From: Gossypium raimondii
Lineage: Eukaryota; Streptophyta; Magnoliopsida; Malvales; Malvaceae
DNA: 64,000 bases
NCBI RefSeq assembly: GCF_025698545.1
Contig: NC_068570.1
Location: 186,001 to 250,000 of the forward strand
Reading direction: 5' to 3'
Shown here one piece after another: positions 38,401 to 50,545 of this stretch. Positions within the stretch are counted from its first letter, which is position 1. Each line of letters begins with the position of its first letter. The notes below the pieces were generated by a model, which saw nothing but the letters and a program-made list of their open reading frames with translations, was not told the DNA's origin and did not search any database. Both the position numbers and the translations under genes were made by a program.

Positions 38401-41400
38401 ATGGCGAAAGGAGTGGTGAAACAACGAAAGTCGAGAAGATGTTTATGGTGCATTGTGGCGATAGTAATATTGGGTGGGATAGCCGGAGGAATCTTTTATG
38501 TAGTGAAGAAGAAAATCCTTGATAAAAACTCATCATCCACCTCTTCCCTTGAGGATAAGTATAGTGATGCTCTCAAAATCGCCATGCAATTCTTTGACGT
38601 CCAAAAATGTAATTCTTACTTTGTTTACTTACTTCGGATCATAATTTCAATTTTAGGAGGTAGCCCTATACTTTTATTTGATGTTATGACGAGCTGAAAT
38701 GGGTGACTTTAAGAAAAAAAATCAATGATATTTTTTGTATTAATTATATGAACTAATTAATGCTATTATACTCCATGCAAGGTTTGAATATTGACATAGG
38801 TTAAAATTTTTTTATTAATTTACTACGTCCTAAAAGTGTATGTATCACTTATTTAACTTTGTTTGTAAAGTTTTAAACTTCATTAATAGTGTATGAAACA
38901 AATTTTCATAGTAATGATACAACATTATTAGCAAATTTCCCAATGCTTTAATTCGATGGCCTTTTGATATAAAATATTATATGTTAAATTTATAGGTCTT
39001 GGATTACTGGTAAGCTAATGAATAATATGATATGATGGAGAAGGAATTGAAGTCTTAAATCCTAAATTTGAGCATGTATACACTTGTTAGGATAATTACC
39101 ATCACCGGCACAAAGCTTGAATGGGTTTGAGCTAAATCCTAATGAGCTCACAGGACAAGCTTGCTCTCCTGCGATGTTACACATGCATAAGACCGTATAA
39201 ACACGTGTTGAGTCTAGAGTAAAATACGTGTCTATATGCATGAAACCTATCTAGCATATCATGTCAATGAACAGTACCCATATCATATAAATATACAGAT
39301 TGAATGATATGATATTGTTCTAAATTCTTTTGGCATAAAATATTGTTATTATATATTAATTTTGAGGTTTGGTTGGTTTGTTGATGGTAGCCGGTAAGCT
39401 AGTGGATGATAAGATACCATGGAGAGGAAATTCAGGGCTTAAGGATGGGAGTGAAGCAAAGTTGGATCTTTCCATGGGGATGTATGATGCTGGTGATAAC
39501 ATTAAATTTGGTTTCCCAATGGCATTTACTGCCACTGTATTATCATGGGCTATCCTTGAATATGGTGAGCATATGGAGCATATTAATCAAAGGGAACCTG
39601 CTGAAAATTCTCTCGCGTGGATCACCGATTTCCTTCTAAATGCTCATCCTTCTCAAAATGTGCTCTACATCCAGGTCATCATTCTCTTTTTTAGCTCTAT
39701 CTATCTCGTAAAAGTACCATAAAAGCTTTTGTACTAAAAATTAGATTACATTTTATTCTCTCTACTTAAAAAATAAGTAAATTAATCATTATATATCAGA
39801 TCAAATAACAAATTGGTCATTCTGTTAAAACATTCATCCATTTTTACGGTTAAAAACTAGTCCCTATACATTAGCATGAGATACATCATGCCATGTGTAA
39901 TTGTCTGGTTACTGTCAGCGAAGCCGATTTTTAACAGTAGAAATAAATAACAATTTTTAACAGAAAAGACCAACTTGTTTTTTTATCTAACGTACAATGA
40001 TTAATTTGTCTATTTTTTGAGTAAAAGGGGAAAATGCAATCTAACTCATAATATAAGAGCCTCCGTGGTACTTTTACCTATCTACTCTTTTTTTTTATAA
40101 TAAATTCCATTAGTAGTCATCCTATTATTTGTAAATTTTTTTTTGGTCACTTAACTATGAAAAATTACAAACTAACTGTTCAACTATTCAATTTTTTCTT
40201 TTTTGTCACCAGCTTGCTAACGATGACAACTTTACACATTGGCATAATAGTAACTTTAACCATAAACAATTATATATTATGTCAATTTAGTCTTGATCTG
40301 AAAATCCAACTCTCAACATTTACACATTATGTAATTTGCTTCTTCTTTTTTCTTTTTACAATTTTACTTTTCTTTGTGATTTCATTTAAAAAGCTAAAAA
40401 AATTATCAGCTAAATTTGATTGAAAATATACAAAAAGAAAGGAAACACCCAAAGAAAAACAACCCTAAAAGAAAACAAATTGCACAATGTGTAAATATTA
40501 AGGGTTTAATTTTTTAGATTTAAAACTAAATCGACATAACTTATAAATGTTAATTGTTAATGTTGTTATTATGTCAATTTTAAAAGCTATCACCCTTAGT
40601 CAACAGGTGATAAAAAAGCAATTAAATAGTGGAGTCAACATTTTATAACTTTTTATAATTGGGTGATTACAAAGAAATTTACTAATAATTAGATTACTAT
40701 TAGCGTGGTGTATATATATATATATATATATTCCTTTTGGATTTAATGTATACATATACATGACTGGTTACAACATTGAGGCAGGTAGGTGACCCTAAAG
40801 AAGATCACAAGTGTTGGGAAAAGCCTGAGAAAATGACAACGAAGAGGCCTCTCAAACTGGTGAACTCAAGTAAACCAGGGTCAGATGTCGCGGCTGAAAC
40901 AGCTGCGGCTCTGGCTTCGGCATCTCTTGTGTTTAAGAAAACAGATTCGACGTATTCGAGCACCCTTCTTAAGCACGCCAAGCAACTTTTCACTTTTGCA
41001 GACAAGTATAAAGGGTCTTACACTAAGAGTCACCCTGAAGTTGCAACATATTATAATTCAACAGGATATGGAGATGAACTCTTATGGGCTGCAAGTTGGC
41101 TTTACCATGCAACAGGTGACACAACATATCTTCGATACGTAACTGAGGAAAATGCTGATAAATACGCCAAAGTGGATGGTCCAACATGGTTTAGCTGGGA
41201 TAATAAACTTGCTGGAGCCCAGGTGAGGTTCTCTAGTCAACCTTCGTGTACATAAACATAAAGCTAGTTTAGCATTGTTGTTATAGTCTAAACATGGTTT
41301 TGATAAACACACGCATTAGAAAAAATGCCCATGTTCTCAATGTTTATGCACATATAGTGAGTGTTTGAGAAAAAAAGAAGTAGCATTGTTGATACAAAGA

Positions 41401-43848
41401 GCCTGGAGGAATGGAAGGTAGTGAATGTAAGAGGGGTTCACCCGTGCGGACGGAGAGCTGTCTGGTTTGGGTGTTAGGTGTTCTTGTGCAATGGTTGAGG
41501 GAGGTTAGAAAGGTGTCGATTGTCTCTGCCTCTCGTAGGGGCGAGATGGGTTTATATAGGAACATATTTATGGTACACATGACAACATTTGATTAGTTCA
41601 CTTATCTCTTTAAAAGACCTAGAAAAGTGAACGATATGATATTGTAAGGTATGCAGGTGATAGGAGATGATTGTCCCATCAATTTGAATGGAGGGCGTAG
41701 CCAAAAGGGAATAAGAGGCCTTGGACCCCCTAGATGAATGGATTAATTGCTATTTTAGTACCTTCTAATCTTAAATAGTTCAATTTAATCCTTTTTAAGT
41801 TGTTTTAAATAAAAAATTATAATTTTTACCCCTTTCAAAGTTAAAAAGTACAATTGAAGTCATTTTAATACAAATTTTTAGCTTCAGCCCTCCAATTTTT
41901 TTTAGTTTTATCTCAACCCCATCACATAATTCCTACCTTCGCCTCTGCTCATAGTGGCAGCTTCGCATTCTCTAAGTCCTGACTAACAAGTTCATTGTAC
42001 ACCTATCGTAAGATAACTGGCCTCTTTGTTCAAATTGGATATCTTGGCTTGCATATGCTTCATTTTCATTTTCGTTATAAACCACAAAAAACTATTGATC
42101 TGTTCTTGTTTTTTGCTAATTATGCTACATTCATGCAGGTTTTACTTTCCAGGTTAAGCTTTTTTGGTGACAAAGGTGCCAAAGGGAATTCTGGAATTGA
42201 TGATTATAAGAAATCTGCTGACGAACTAATGTGTGCTCTTCTACCAGATTCCCCTTCTGCCACAGCCAGCAGAACAAAAAGTAAAGTCTTTCTTCAAAGC
42301 TAAAGTGTCTTAAGAACCTTATTACCATTACTTCATTGCAATAATAATATTGATGCAGGTGGTCTTATATGGATCACTAAATGGGATTCTCTACAACATC
42401 CTGTTGGGTCTGCATTTTTAGCTGTTCTTTACAGTGATTACATGCGTGCATCAGACAATGAAATACTAAGTTGTGGTGATGATTCATTTGAACCATCTGA
42501 TCTTAGAAAGTTTGCACAATCACAGGTATGCCATTCATGTTGTATGATAAATATGTTGCATAAAACCAAACATCCTCTGACTTTGATTTAAAGTTTAAAT
42601 GTATAATGATAAATTAAGCTCTCAATGTTTATATCGTTTGTCAATTTGACTGAATTCGGCCATCAACTTTTTAAAAAGAATCAAATTTGACCATCAATCA
42701 TTCAAAAAGAGTTGAGTTGTTGTATTTAAAATGAAAATACTGACTAAAATGTTAATTTTTTTTTAAAGATGACAGCTTGCATGGCAATTCGTGTGTATTC
42801 CATGTTATTTTTTTTAATTTTTAATTTTTTTTATATTTTTTAAATTATTTTCAATGTTATATATAAGACAAATAGTGTCATATCATCATTAAGTACATAT
42901 GGACTGCCATGTGGATTGCTACACTAACATCGTTAAAAAATTAGAGTTTTAGTCATCATTTACATTAAAAAGAAGAAGAGAGATTTGACTTTCTTTTGAA
43001 AGGTTAATAACCAAAATTAGCTTGAAAAACAAAAATCCGGGTCAAATTAACAAAAATATAAATATTGAGGGATAAATTTATCATTATGCCAATTTTAAAT
43101 TAATTTTCAAACTTTAAAATGTTCTAATTAAACCCTTAAAGTATCAGTATCATATCAAACAAATCTCTTTTATCAATTTAGTGTCAACTTAAGCGTTAAA
43201 TGCTAGCTTGAATTTGATTTGAAGTATACATACATATATATATATATATAAACACATGGATCAAATTTTAAACATGTGTTTACTTACTGCATGTATAATT
43301 TTGATTAGATTTAATGGTTTTGTAATCAGGGGCCAAGGCAAAAAAGGGTAGATTTGCCAATTAACCCCTTAAAATTTTATGAAATTATATATTAATATAA
43401 TGATAAAATTACGCTTTTTAACCTTCCAAAAATTATGATTCATCTCTCACTCTTTCCTAAATCAAATTTCTGATTTAGTCACTGTTTGTAATAACACTTT
43501 CTGGTGCAGGCTGATTATGTGTTGGGTGATAACCCCATGGACATAAGCTACCTAGTGGGGTATGGTGGTAAATACCCAGAATTTGTACATCACAGAGGAG
43601 CTTCGATCCCAGTTGATGCAACCACTGGTTGCTCTGAAGGGTTCAAATGGCTTAGTTCAAAGAAACCTAACCCTAATGTAGCAATAGGAGCTCTTGTAGG
43701 GGGACCTTTCAAAAATGAATCATTCATTGATTCTAGGAACAACTCAATGCAAACAGAACCAACCACATATAACAGTGCTGTCCTTGTTGGTCTCCTTTCA
43801 AGTTTGGTCAATACATCTTCCCCAGTTAAATCCTTAAATGAAAATTAG
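38401..43848 (+). CDS. Membrane-anchored GH9 endo-1,4-beta-glucanase (endoglucanase 10-like)
   Basis: Six exons: 38401-38608, 39391-39674, 40785-41222, 42139-42280, 42359-42525 and 43510-43848, all GT-AG and in phase, giving 525 residues. A basic N-terminus (MAKGVVKQRKSRR) and a hydrophobic segment (about 15-36) form a signal anchor. The GH9 domain starts near 57. DAGD at 102-105 holds the nucleophile/base aspartates, HHR at 440-442 the second signature, and DSRNNSMQTEP (487-497) the third, with proton donor Glu 496. All key residues are present. The protein should cut beta-1,4-glucan at the cell wall or in the secretory path. It matches Arabidopsis endoglucanase 10 (GH9B7, At1g75680) in length and sequence. 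Introns 2, 3 and 5 hold foldback elements. A three-codon upstream frame (ATG TCG ATA TAG) starts at 38354. Confidence 0.95.
39708..40078. repeat. Foldback element family A, copy 5 (endoglucanase intron 2)
   Basis: Both ends are clear: GTAAAAGTACCATAAAAGC at the left and GTGGTACTTTTACC at the right. The arms are about 150 bases each, with the middle 'gagatacatcatgccatgtg'. It starts 34 bases after the splice donor of exon 2. Confidence 0.7.
40100..40707. repeat. Foldback element family C, copy 1 (endoglucanase intron 2)
   Basis: The left arm 'tttttttggtcacttaact' with 'gtaaattttt' and the right arm '...ataattgggtgattacaaag' are inverted relatives, and the inside contains 'tgcacaatgtgtaaat' and its inverse. 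It sits beside the family A copy, so the two fill nearly the whole intron. A second copy lies at 48115. Confidence 0.55.
40712..40731. repeat. (TA)n microsatellite
   Basis: A run of about ten TA units in endoglucanase intron 2, some 55 bases before the exon 3 acceptor. Confidence 0.8.
41688..41948. repeat. Dispersed element family E, copy 1 (endoglucanase intron 3)
   Basis: The left end is GGAGGGCGTAGCC and the right end TACCTTCGCCTCTGC is nearly its reverse complement. Inside are phrases 'ccttggaccccctag' and 'ttcagccctccaattttttt'. Ends of the 'ggggcgaagcc' type are common in plant foldback elements. Related pieces lie at 43329, 53036, 54451 and 63228. Confidence 0.5.
42599..43090. repeat. 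Foldback element family B, copy 2 (endoglucanase intron 5)
   Basis: The left 'ataatgataaattaagctct' and the right 'gggataaatttatcattatg' are inverted. The loop contains 'tggactgccatgtggattgc', matching the copy at 4181 in layout though diverged. Confidence 0.5.
43329..43460. repeat. Family E piece (endoglucanase intron 5)
   Basis: It begins GGGGCCAAGGCAAAAAAGGG and shares 'ccccttaaaattttatgaaattatat' with the copy at 53036. The right end is missing. Confidence 0.4.
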
Positions 43849-44245
43849 CCATAGTTAGTAACATATGTTACACATGTTTTTCTTTTACTATATTATGCAG
43901 TTGTACCCATACTTTGTTTTTCCTTCAAAGTTTAGTTTTATATTACAGTTTTTGTTCTAATTGCTTTGGGTTTTTTTTTTTTTTTTTTGGATTTGAATGT
44001 TGTTTTATTGTCCAACTTGAACTAATATTAGGCCTATACGGGGTCTTTAATGTGCTAACCCAATCTCCTGGTCATCAAGTCTTTATACGGGGTCCTTAAT
44101 GTACAATTGAGGGTGGAAAGTTGGATTAAAGAAGACCTGGATTGATGTTTTAGCCTTTTGGGTACGATTAGAGGTGAAACTAAAAAATTGTTTCAGGACT
44201 TAGAAATGAATGATAAAATTTTGGGAGTCAAATGTGTAATTTTAG
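43849..44245. other. 3' flank of endoglucanase gene
   Basis: The 3' UTR and downstream DNA. A direct repeat of the phrase 'acggggtctttaatgt / acggggtccttaatgt' occurs at 44038 and 44087, about 50 bases apart. No other feature. Confidence 0.4.
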
Positions 44246-44432
44246 GTAAAAGTATCATGAAGATCCTCGTATCAAGTGTTAAATTGCATTTTGTCCCCTC
44301 TACTAAAAAATGAACAAATTGTTCCCTATACATTCGATTAAAGAGCAAATTTGTCATTTCTGTTAAAATTTTCATTCATTTCTACTGTTAAAAACTAGCA
44401 TGACTGACATAATAATCAAACAGACACGTTCT
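44246..44432. repeat. Foldback element family A, copy 6 (left half only)
   Basis: It starts GTAAAAGTATCATGAAGATC and runs through 'ttcattcatttctactgttaaaaacta' to the middle; the right arm is absent. Confidence 0.6.
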
Positions 44433-44493
44433 GTCACGATTTCCAAAAACCTTCATAAACATTTATTTCTCAAGTAGCTATATGGCCTATTGG

Positions 44494-44521
44494 TTGGGGG
44501 GGCCGGGGGGGGGGGAGGGGG
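44494..44521 (+). other. G-rich run (possible G-quadruplex)
   Basis: Twenty-eight bases that are all G except two C and one A, in runs of at least four. In so AT-rich a region this stands out. It could form a G-quadruplex or be a sequencing or assembly artefact. Confidence 0.6.
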
Positions 44522-44868
44522 TTATAAATTTAGGTTATACAATCACAATTTTCATCTACAAAAATGTCAAATTTCAAGGTTTTTCCAACCCAGGACCCCC
44601 CCAATGCAAAACAAATCATCAACACCAGCTGGCTTTGGACCCTTTCCAATACAAAAATGTTGCTTCCATAAGTAGGAAACAAGACATACAGTTGTGTAGT
44701 CCACCATCGTCCCAAAGCATGGCATTTATTGTCCCCTCCTCCTTACACACTACATGTGCTTCCCTTTCTCCGTTCTATGGTACTTCCGTAAGTCCGTCAC
44801 GGTTTCGGATTCAATTTTTTAGCTGTCAAAATGGGACCAGTTCCCCTCTCTTTATTTTCATATCGATT

Positions 44869-45960
44869 TAAGATTGTCTTTTAGAAATGATGCTGTTCAA
44901 ATATTGGATTCAATACTTGATGTCAATCATAAACTCGATTGATAAACTGATACTGGGTTTTTCAAAACAATTCTTTTGTTTCATGTGGCTTTGTTAAATT
45001 ATCACAACGTTTGAATTTTTATGACTGTATATGAATATGGATATCAGGTTGAGCAGACAACTTTTTCATTTTATTTTAAGACTATCTTTCAGAAATGAGA
45101 TTGCTCGGAGATCAAATCCAATATATAATGTCAATCACAAGTTCAATTGACACTCTACAATTGGGTTTTTAATTTGAATAGTTTATGCTTTCAATTTCTT
45201 TTGTTTTACGCGCCTTTGTTAAATTGTCACAACATTTGAAATTTTCATGAGTGCATGTGTGTATGTATCTAGTCGAGCAAGCAACTTTTTTTTTTTTTTT
45301 TAAGATTTTCTTTTAGAAATGAGACTGTTTAGAGATAGAACCCAATATTTGATGTCAATACAAGCTAGATTGAAAATAAAAAAGACTGTATTTTTCGAAA
45401 AGTTTATGCCTTCAATTTTTTCTTTTAGTTTCGTGTGGCCATAACATCTGAAATTTTCATGAGTGTATATATATATATATATATATATATATGGTCGAGC
45501 AGGTAACATTTTCATTTCCTTTTAAGATTATCTTTTAGAAATAATATTGTGTAGAAATCAAACATAATACTTAATATCAATACAAGCTTGACTCACAACT
45601 GAAGATTGGGTTTTTCGAAATCTAACCAATACTTTATGTCAATCACAAGCTCGATTGACAATCTAATATTGGGTTTTTTTGAAAGGGTTATGACTTCAAC
45701 TTCTTTTGTTACATGTAGCTTTGTTAAATTGTCACAATATTTGAAATATCCATGAGTGTATTTTCTACGAGTGTATGTGTGTGTATATATATATATATCT
45801 AGTCAAGCAGTCGGCTTTTTCATTTCATTTTAAGATTGTCTTTTAGAAACAAGATTGTTCAGGAATCGAACTCAATATTTGATGTCAATTGACAATCTAA
45901 GATTGGATTTTTGAAAAGGTTTATGCCTTTCAATTTTTGTTGTTGTCTAATTTATTAAAT
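44869..45960. repeat. Tandem array, five units of about 208-308 bases
   Basis: The phrase 'taagattgtcttttagaaat' starts units at about 44869, 45077, 45301, 45523 and 45831. Each unit goes on with 'atttgatgtcaat', 'cacaagctcgattgacaatc', 'attgggtttttcga', 'ttgttaaattgtcacaac' and 'atttgaaattttcatgagtg'. Spacing is 208, 224, 222 and 308; the long fourth unit has an extra inner repeat of the 'cttgactcacaactgaagattgggttttt' part. Units have diverged noticeably. No coding capacity. Confidence 0.8.
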
Positions 45961-48114
45961 TTTGATAAGTATATATATACACATATGTTTTTCTCCCTAA
46001 GCTACCACCATCTTTTGGTTACGTAAATATGGGCTATCTATGCATAGTTTGCTGGTTGATCGTGTTTTGTCAACTCAACCTTATTAGGATTATGTCTGTC
46101 ATGACCCGACCTAACCCGTTAGGTCATATCTATAACTGCTCTATTTGGATATCAATCGATATTCATTTGGGTGAGTGCACAGCTTTGTGTGTGAAGCTAT
46201 TAGTTTAAATTCGTGGAGGTGCACCTGAGGACCAAAGGAGAAATCAGAAATCTTTTATCTAGAAGAAGAGATAAAAATTATAAATATCAAAAGGGCCTAA
46301 ATTGAATGGCAAAAACAATTTCTTCATTCGTTTTTAATGACATGGCCCAAATGGTCAGGTCGAGACTTCATTTTCTTGTCTTTCATGACTAATAAAAGTC
46401 AGATTATGCCAATAGTTCCTGCCAGAATTTAAAATTTCATTTATGCACTTAAAACATCTTTTTCGATTTAAAAAAACTATAGTTTAACCATGCAACCTGT
46501 TAATATTTTTCGTTAAAATTTATTTTAGATTTAGATTTATTTTTTTAATTAAAAAATGTAATAAAAAAAAGTTTAACACGAGGACAACCCTACCCGACCC
46601 TCAATTGCCTTTATTTTTAAAAAATTAGATTTTTTTTTCTCTCATAAAAGTTTATAATTTCATTTTTTTCCCGACTCTAAATATATTTTTCACGACATTT
46701 CGAAAATCAATAAAACCACAAGAGCATGCAGATCCTTGAAATGGAGGCAGTCCAATAATTCTTCCAACAATTGATCAGACCGGACCTTACTAATTTGTCT
46801 TAGTGGGCAAAGGAAACATGACATTCATGTGCCTACCTTTTCTTAATTTATGTTGAAATAACTTTTTTTTATGTTTATTTTATGATTTATAAAACTTAAT
46901 GTTTTGGAAGATTGTAATTGTTTCGTTTAACAATATTGTTTCAAAGTTAGGAATATAAAATATTACTGCTGCTTTTTGGTGATTATATTTGGACCCACCT
47001 TCGTATTTTTGCATGTCGTTTTCAAATTTTTTTTTGCCAAATCACAATTCAATCATAGAACATGGTTTTCTTGGTCTATGTGAAATTTATTGGCCATTGT
47101 TCAAGTCCTTCAATTTTTTCGTCCAGGCGTGTTGTACTACTAACATTTTTTGTTTTGGTGATATGGGTTTTTTAATTTTTAAATCATTTTCGAATTTAGA
47201 CTAATTTTAGAATTATGATAGTTTAGGATCCGTGTTATTCGGGGTCCGATTCATTTGGATTTGCTGGTTGGATTTTTTGGCTTGTTTCGTTTTAAATTCA
47301 AGACTTGAGTTTATGTCATTTTGAATAATTTCTTTTGATTTTTTCAAGTTCCAACCATTTTTTAATTTGAAATACACATATTTTGATTATTGACATTTTA
47401 TGATTGTTGTATTATACAATGATAAAATGGTAAAAATCTAGAACTCTCTTGACCCAACTTGAAACTAAAGATAATTGTAACCTATGACGTACTTTTCTCT
47501 ACTACCAAACACATATACTGACTTAATGTCCCGAAACATAAATTTCAGTGTCCTTAACTTACCTTCAACATTTAAGCTCATTCCATCTTCCTTAAAAAAC
47601 TTCTTTTAAGCTTGATCCATCCAAAAATATACAAACAATGATCAAATATGATTAAATCGATTTTAACTTCGATATTTTCCAATCAAAATTTTCAGGTTAG
47701 ATATGAAGTAACCCCCAACAAGTTCTAGTAGTTTTTTTTTTTTTTTTTAAATGGAACCTAAAGGGAAAAGAAAGCAGCCTTCGTTTAGTTGATTTCAACT
47801 ATTAGTTCTAGACCATAGAACATGGGAGGCAAAGCTAAAGAGAGAGAAGTTGTCACTTGGATCATAAGGACCACAATAAACAATGTTTTTAGAATTAAAT
47901 TGGTGATCGAAATAGTCATGTTATCGATTTTTAGTTCATTCGATTTAATTGGTCATTTGATTCAAATAAAATTAATTATTTAAAAAATTTATAAAAATTA
48001 TAAAGCTGATTCAACTAATCCATACCAATTCTCAAATTAAACATTTTTATTTTATTTTATTTTGGACCGTGTACTAGTCTGTTCCAATTTCAACAACCTT
48101 CCAATAAATACAAG
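45961..48114. other. AT-rich spacer
   Basis: About 2 kb with no gene. A small inverted phrase 'atgacccgacctaacccgttaggtcat' type lies at 46098-46126 and 'gacatggcccaaatggtcaggtc' at 46339. Nothing else could be bounded. Confidence 0.4.
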
Positions 48115-48675
48115 GGTAAACTACACTAGTAATCACCCAATTATGCTTAGTAAAATTCTTTTTTGGTCACCTAACTATGAAAATTTATAAAATAGTCGTC
48201 CAATGTTTAATTTTGTCTTTCCCAGCTAACAGTGGCAGTTTTTAAAATTAGTATGATAGCAACTTTAACCCTCAACTTTTATACATTGTCTCAATTTAGT
48301 CTTGATTCTAAAAAATCAAACCCTCCACATTTACACGTTGTGTAATTTGATCTTTTTTTGTAATTTTTCTTTTCTTTGTGACCCTTTCACCTAAAAAGTT
48401 AAAAAAATAAATTTATCAACTAAATTTGATTGAAAATATACAAAAATAGAAACACCCAAAAATCTAATATAATAATTTTCATCTTTTATTTTTCTTTTAA
48501 AATTAACCCCTAATGTCACACAAAAAAAAATTTGCAAAAAAGGACCAAATTGCACAATGTGTAAATGTTGAGGGTTAAAGTTGCCACCGTTAATCAATTG
48601 AAGACCAAAAAATACAAATTTAAATAATTGAGTAACTATTTTATACTTTTTATAATTAGGTGGCTACTAATATTG
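48115..48675. repeat. Foldback element family C, copy 2
   Basis: The left arm 'cacctaactatgaaaatttataaaatagt' and the right arm 'aactattttatactttttataattaggtgg' are inverted. It shares 'gcacaatgtgtaaatgttgaggg' with copy 1 at 40100. Confidence 0.6.
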
Positions 48676-49474
48676 TTGAACTTGAATATAAAATATACCA
48701 ATATCATGTTTAAGTATCAATGAGGATTGGGGGGCTATTCTATTTTAACTCTATATCTTTATTATTGTTATTATTGATTAAACTTTACAGATTTAATAAT
48801 TTTACCTCAGCTAGCTTGTTCTTCTTGTACCCACTAATCTATTTGATAGCTGTGAAAGTGATTTTTTAAAAAAAAGGTACGTTGAAGAGTCATTTTCTAG
48901 CTCTGTCCACAAAGGACTACGAAGCAACAACTTCACTTTAAAGTGTAGATGATAGCTGCAGCCTGTGCCATCCATGTGGCTGCCATAAGTTCGATAATTG
49001 CATGAATTTCTCGAGTAAATTCAATTGGTTGAGCACTCATTAGCTCGAAAAACATTAAAATATGATCATTTGGTGGACATCAATAGTTACTGATACCACC
49101 TGTATTATGTGCAAGTAATAGAGTACCTTTTGTATTCTAATTTGGTCAGATATAATTTTTCTTGTTTAGCAGTAGAGGAGAAAAATCGGAGATAAAAGCT
49201 GGGAACGATAGTTGAAAGTAAAAACGAAGCATGCAAACAGCAATAGCATCTAAGCCATAAAAAGGCTAGAAAAAGAAACAGAAAAGGAAGCACGTACGCA
49301 CATGCATGTGAATCACTGCTATATTTTCGTATCTGCCAATCGATTCTCAGAATCCCAAGCTCTAAATTTAAGAACCCCCAATACCTAACACCTGCTCCTG
49401 CTGGTACACTTTCAGTACATACATAAACATATGCATGCAATACATATACATATACATATACAAAGATTAACTAT
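48676..49474. other. Spacer, no gene supported
   Basis: Ordinary spacer DNA. A 111-codon minus-strand frame at 49105-49440 shows no family features, so I do not call it. A short (ATACAT)n run lies at 49440-49462. Confidence 0.4.
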
Positions 49475-49832
49475 GAATGACCTTATCCTATGTACAAGTA
49501 TTTTGTTCCATTTACTTTAAAAAATAGACAAATTAGTTACTATATATTAGATCAAAGAATAAATTAGTCATTTCTATAAAAAAAGGTAATTTATTTTTAC
49601 TATTAAAAACGGTGTGGTTGACGGAATAATTAGACAATTACATTTGGAATGCCACGTGCACCTCATACTAACTTACATGAACTAGTTTTTAATAATAGAA
49701 ATGGATGAAATTGTTAACAAAATGACTAGTTTACTATTTAATCTAACGTACAGGAATTAATTTATCCATTTTTTTTAAGAGAGGGGAAAATGTAACTTAA
49801 CTTCTAATACAAGGGTTCGATGATAATTTTAC
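49475..49832. repeat. Foldback element family A, copy 7
   Basis: The inverted arms are clear ('ttagatcaaagaataaattagtcattt' against 'atgactagtttactatttaatcta'), with the middle 'ggaatgccacgtgcacctcata'. The right end reads TGATAATTTTACC; the left end is worn. Confidence 0.6.
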
Positions 49833-50149
49833 CTTTTATTATAATTTTTAAATAATTACAAATTACAATATAAAATGGAAAATTAGCTTTGAGGAATGGG
49901 ATATTTCAATGGAAAATGTGTGTGTCATGTTATACGAAAAATAGAGGACAAAACCGAATCATTTCAACTTTGAAACTATAAGAAAAGAAATAGCTTCCCA
50001 AGGAGGAAAATTTTCACTTTAAGTAATGGCAATAAAGCAAAAACAGGTTGTGTTGTGTTAGGCTTTTTTTAACCAAATATTATAAAAAAAATTAAATTAT
50101 TTATTTAAAAATATGTGTTTGAAAATATTTATAAAATAATGTCAAATTT

Positions 50150-50425
50150 AGAATTTAGCCCCTATACTTTTATTTCCAATAATCTAGTTTTCTACTTTTC
50201 ATGTTTTAAAATTCAAGTCTAATTGTTAACACTATTATTTTTTTAAATTTGTTGATGTGTTATTTTGAAATTAAAAAAATACTCGGTAGCAATGTAACTA
50301 AAAAATGACATTCTAATTACTTGAATTTAACAAAATAATTTTAACAGCATTAATAATTGGATCTAAATTTTATTAATAATTAAAAAAAGACTAAATTCCT
50401 AAAAATAAAAGTACATGTATTAAAA
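50150..50425. repeat. Foldback element family F
   Basis: 'agcccctatacttttatttccaa' at the left returns inverted as 'cctaaaaataaaagtacatg' at the right, and 'gtctaattgttaacactatt' against 'aacagcattaataattggat'. A partial relative may lie at 54770-55025. Confidence 0.5.
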
Positions 50426-50428
50426 TTC

Positions 50429-50544
50429 GATTGGCATGGGCATTGTTATCTTTGCAGGAGGACGTGTGTTCAAGTGCGCCAATATCCTTTTATTTATAAG
50501 CTGGAAATGAACTATTGGTAATTATAGGCATTATATCAAAAAAA
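50429..50544 (+). repeat. SINE-like remnant
   Basis: 'ttggcatgggcattgttatc' is followed by 'gcaggaggacgtgtgttcaagtgc', which resembles box A (one mismatch) and box B (TGTTCAAGTGC). It ends 'ggcattatatcaaaaaaaca'. I recall similar short repeats with an A-rich tail from cotton. Confidence 0.4.
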
Positions 50545-50545
50545 C

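Noticed and set aside
44482-44871. 129-codon plus-strand frame
   Set aside because: It begins in the G-run and has low-complexity sequence with no domain; the region leads into the tandem array.
49105-49440. 111-codon minus-strand frame
   Set aside because: No recognisable family, no promoter or splice context; amino-acid make-up looks random.
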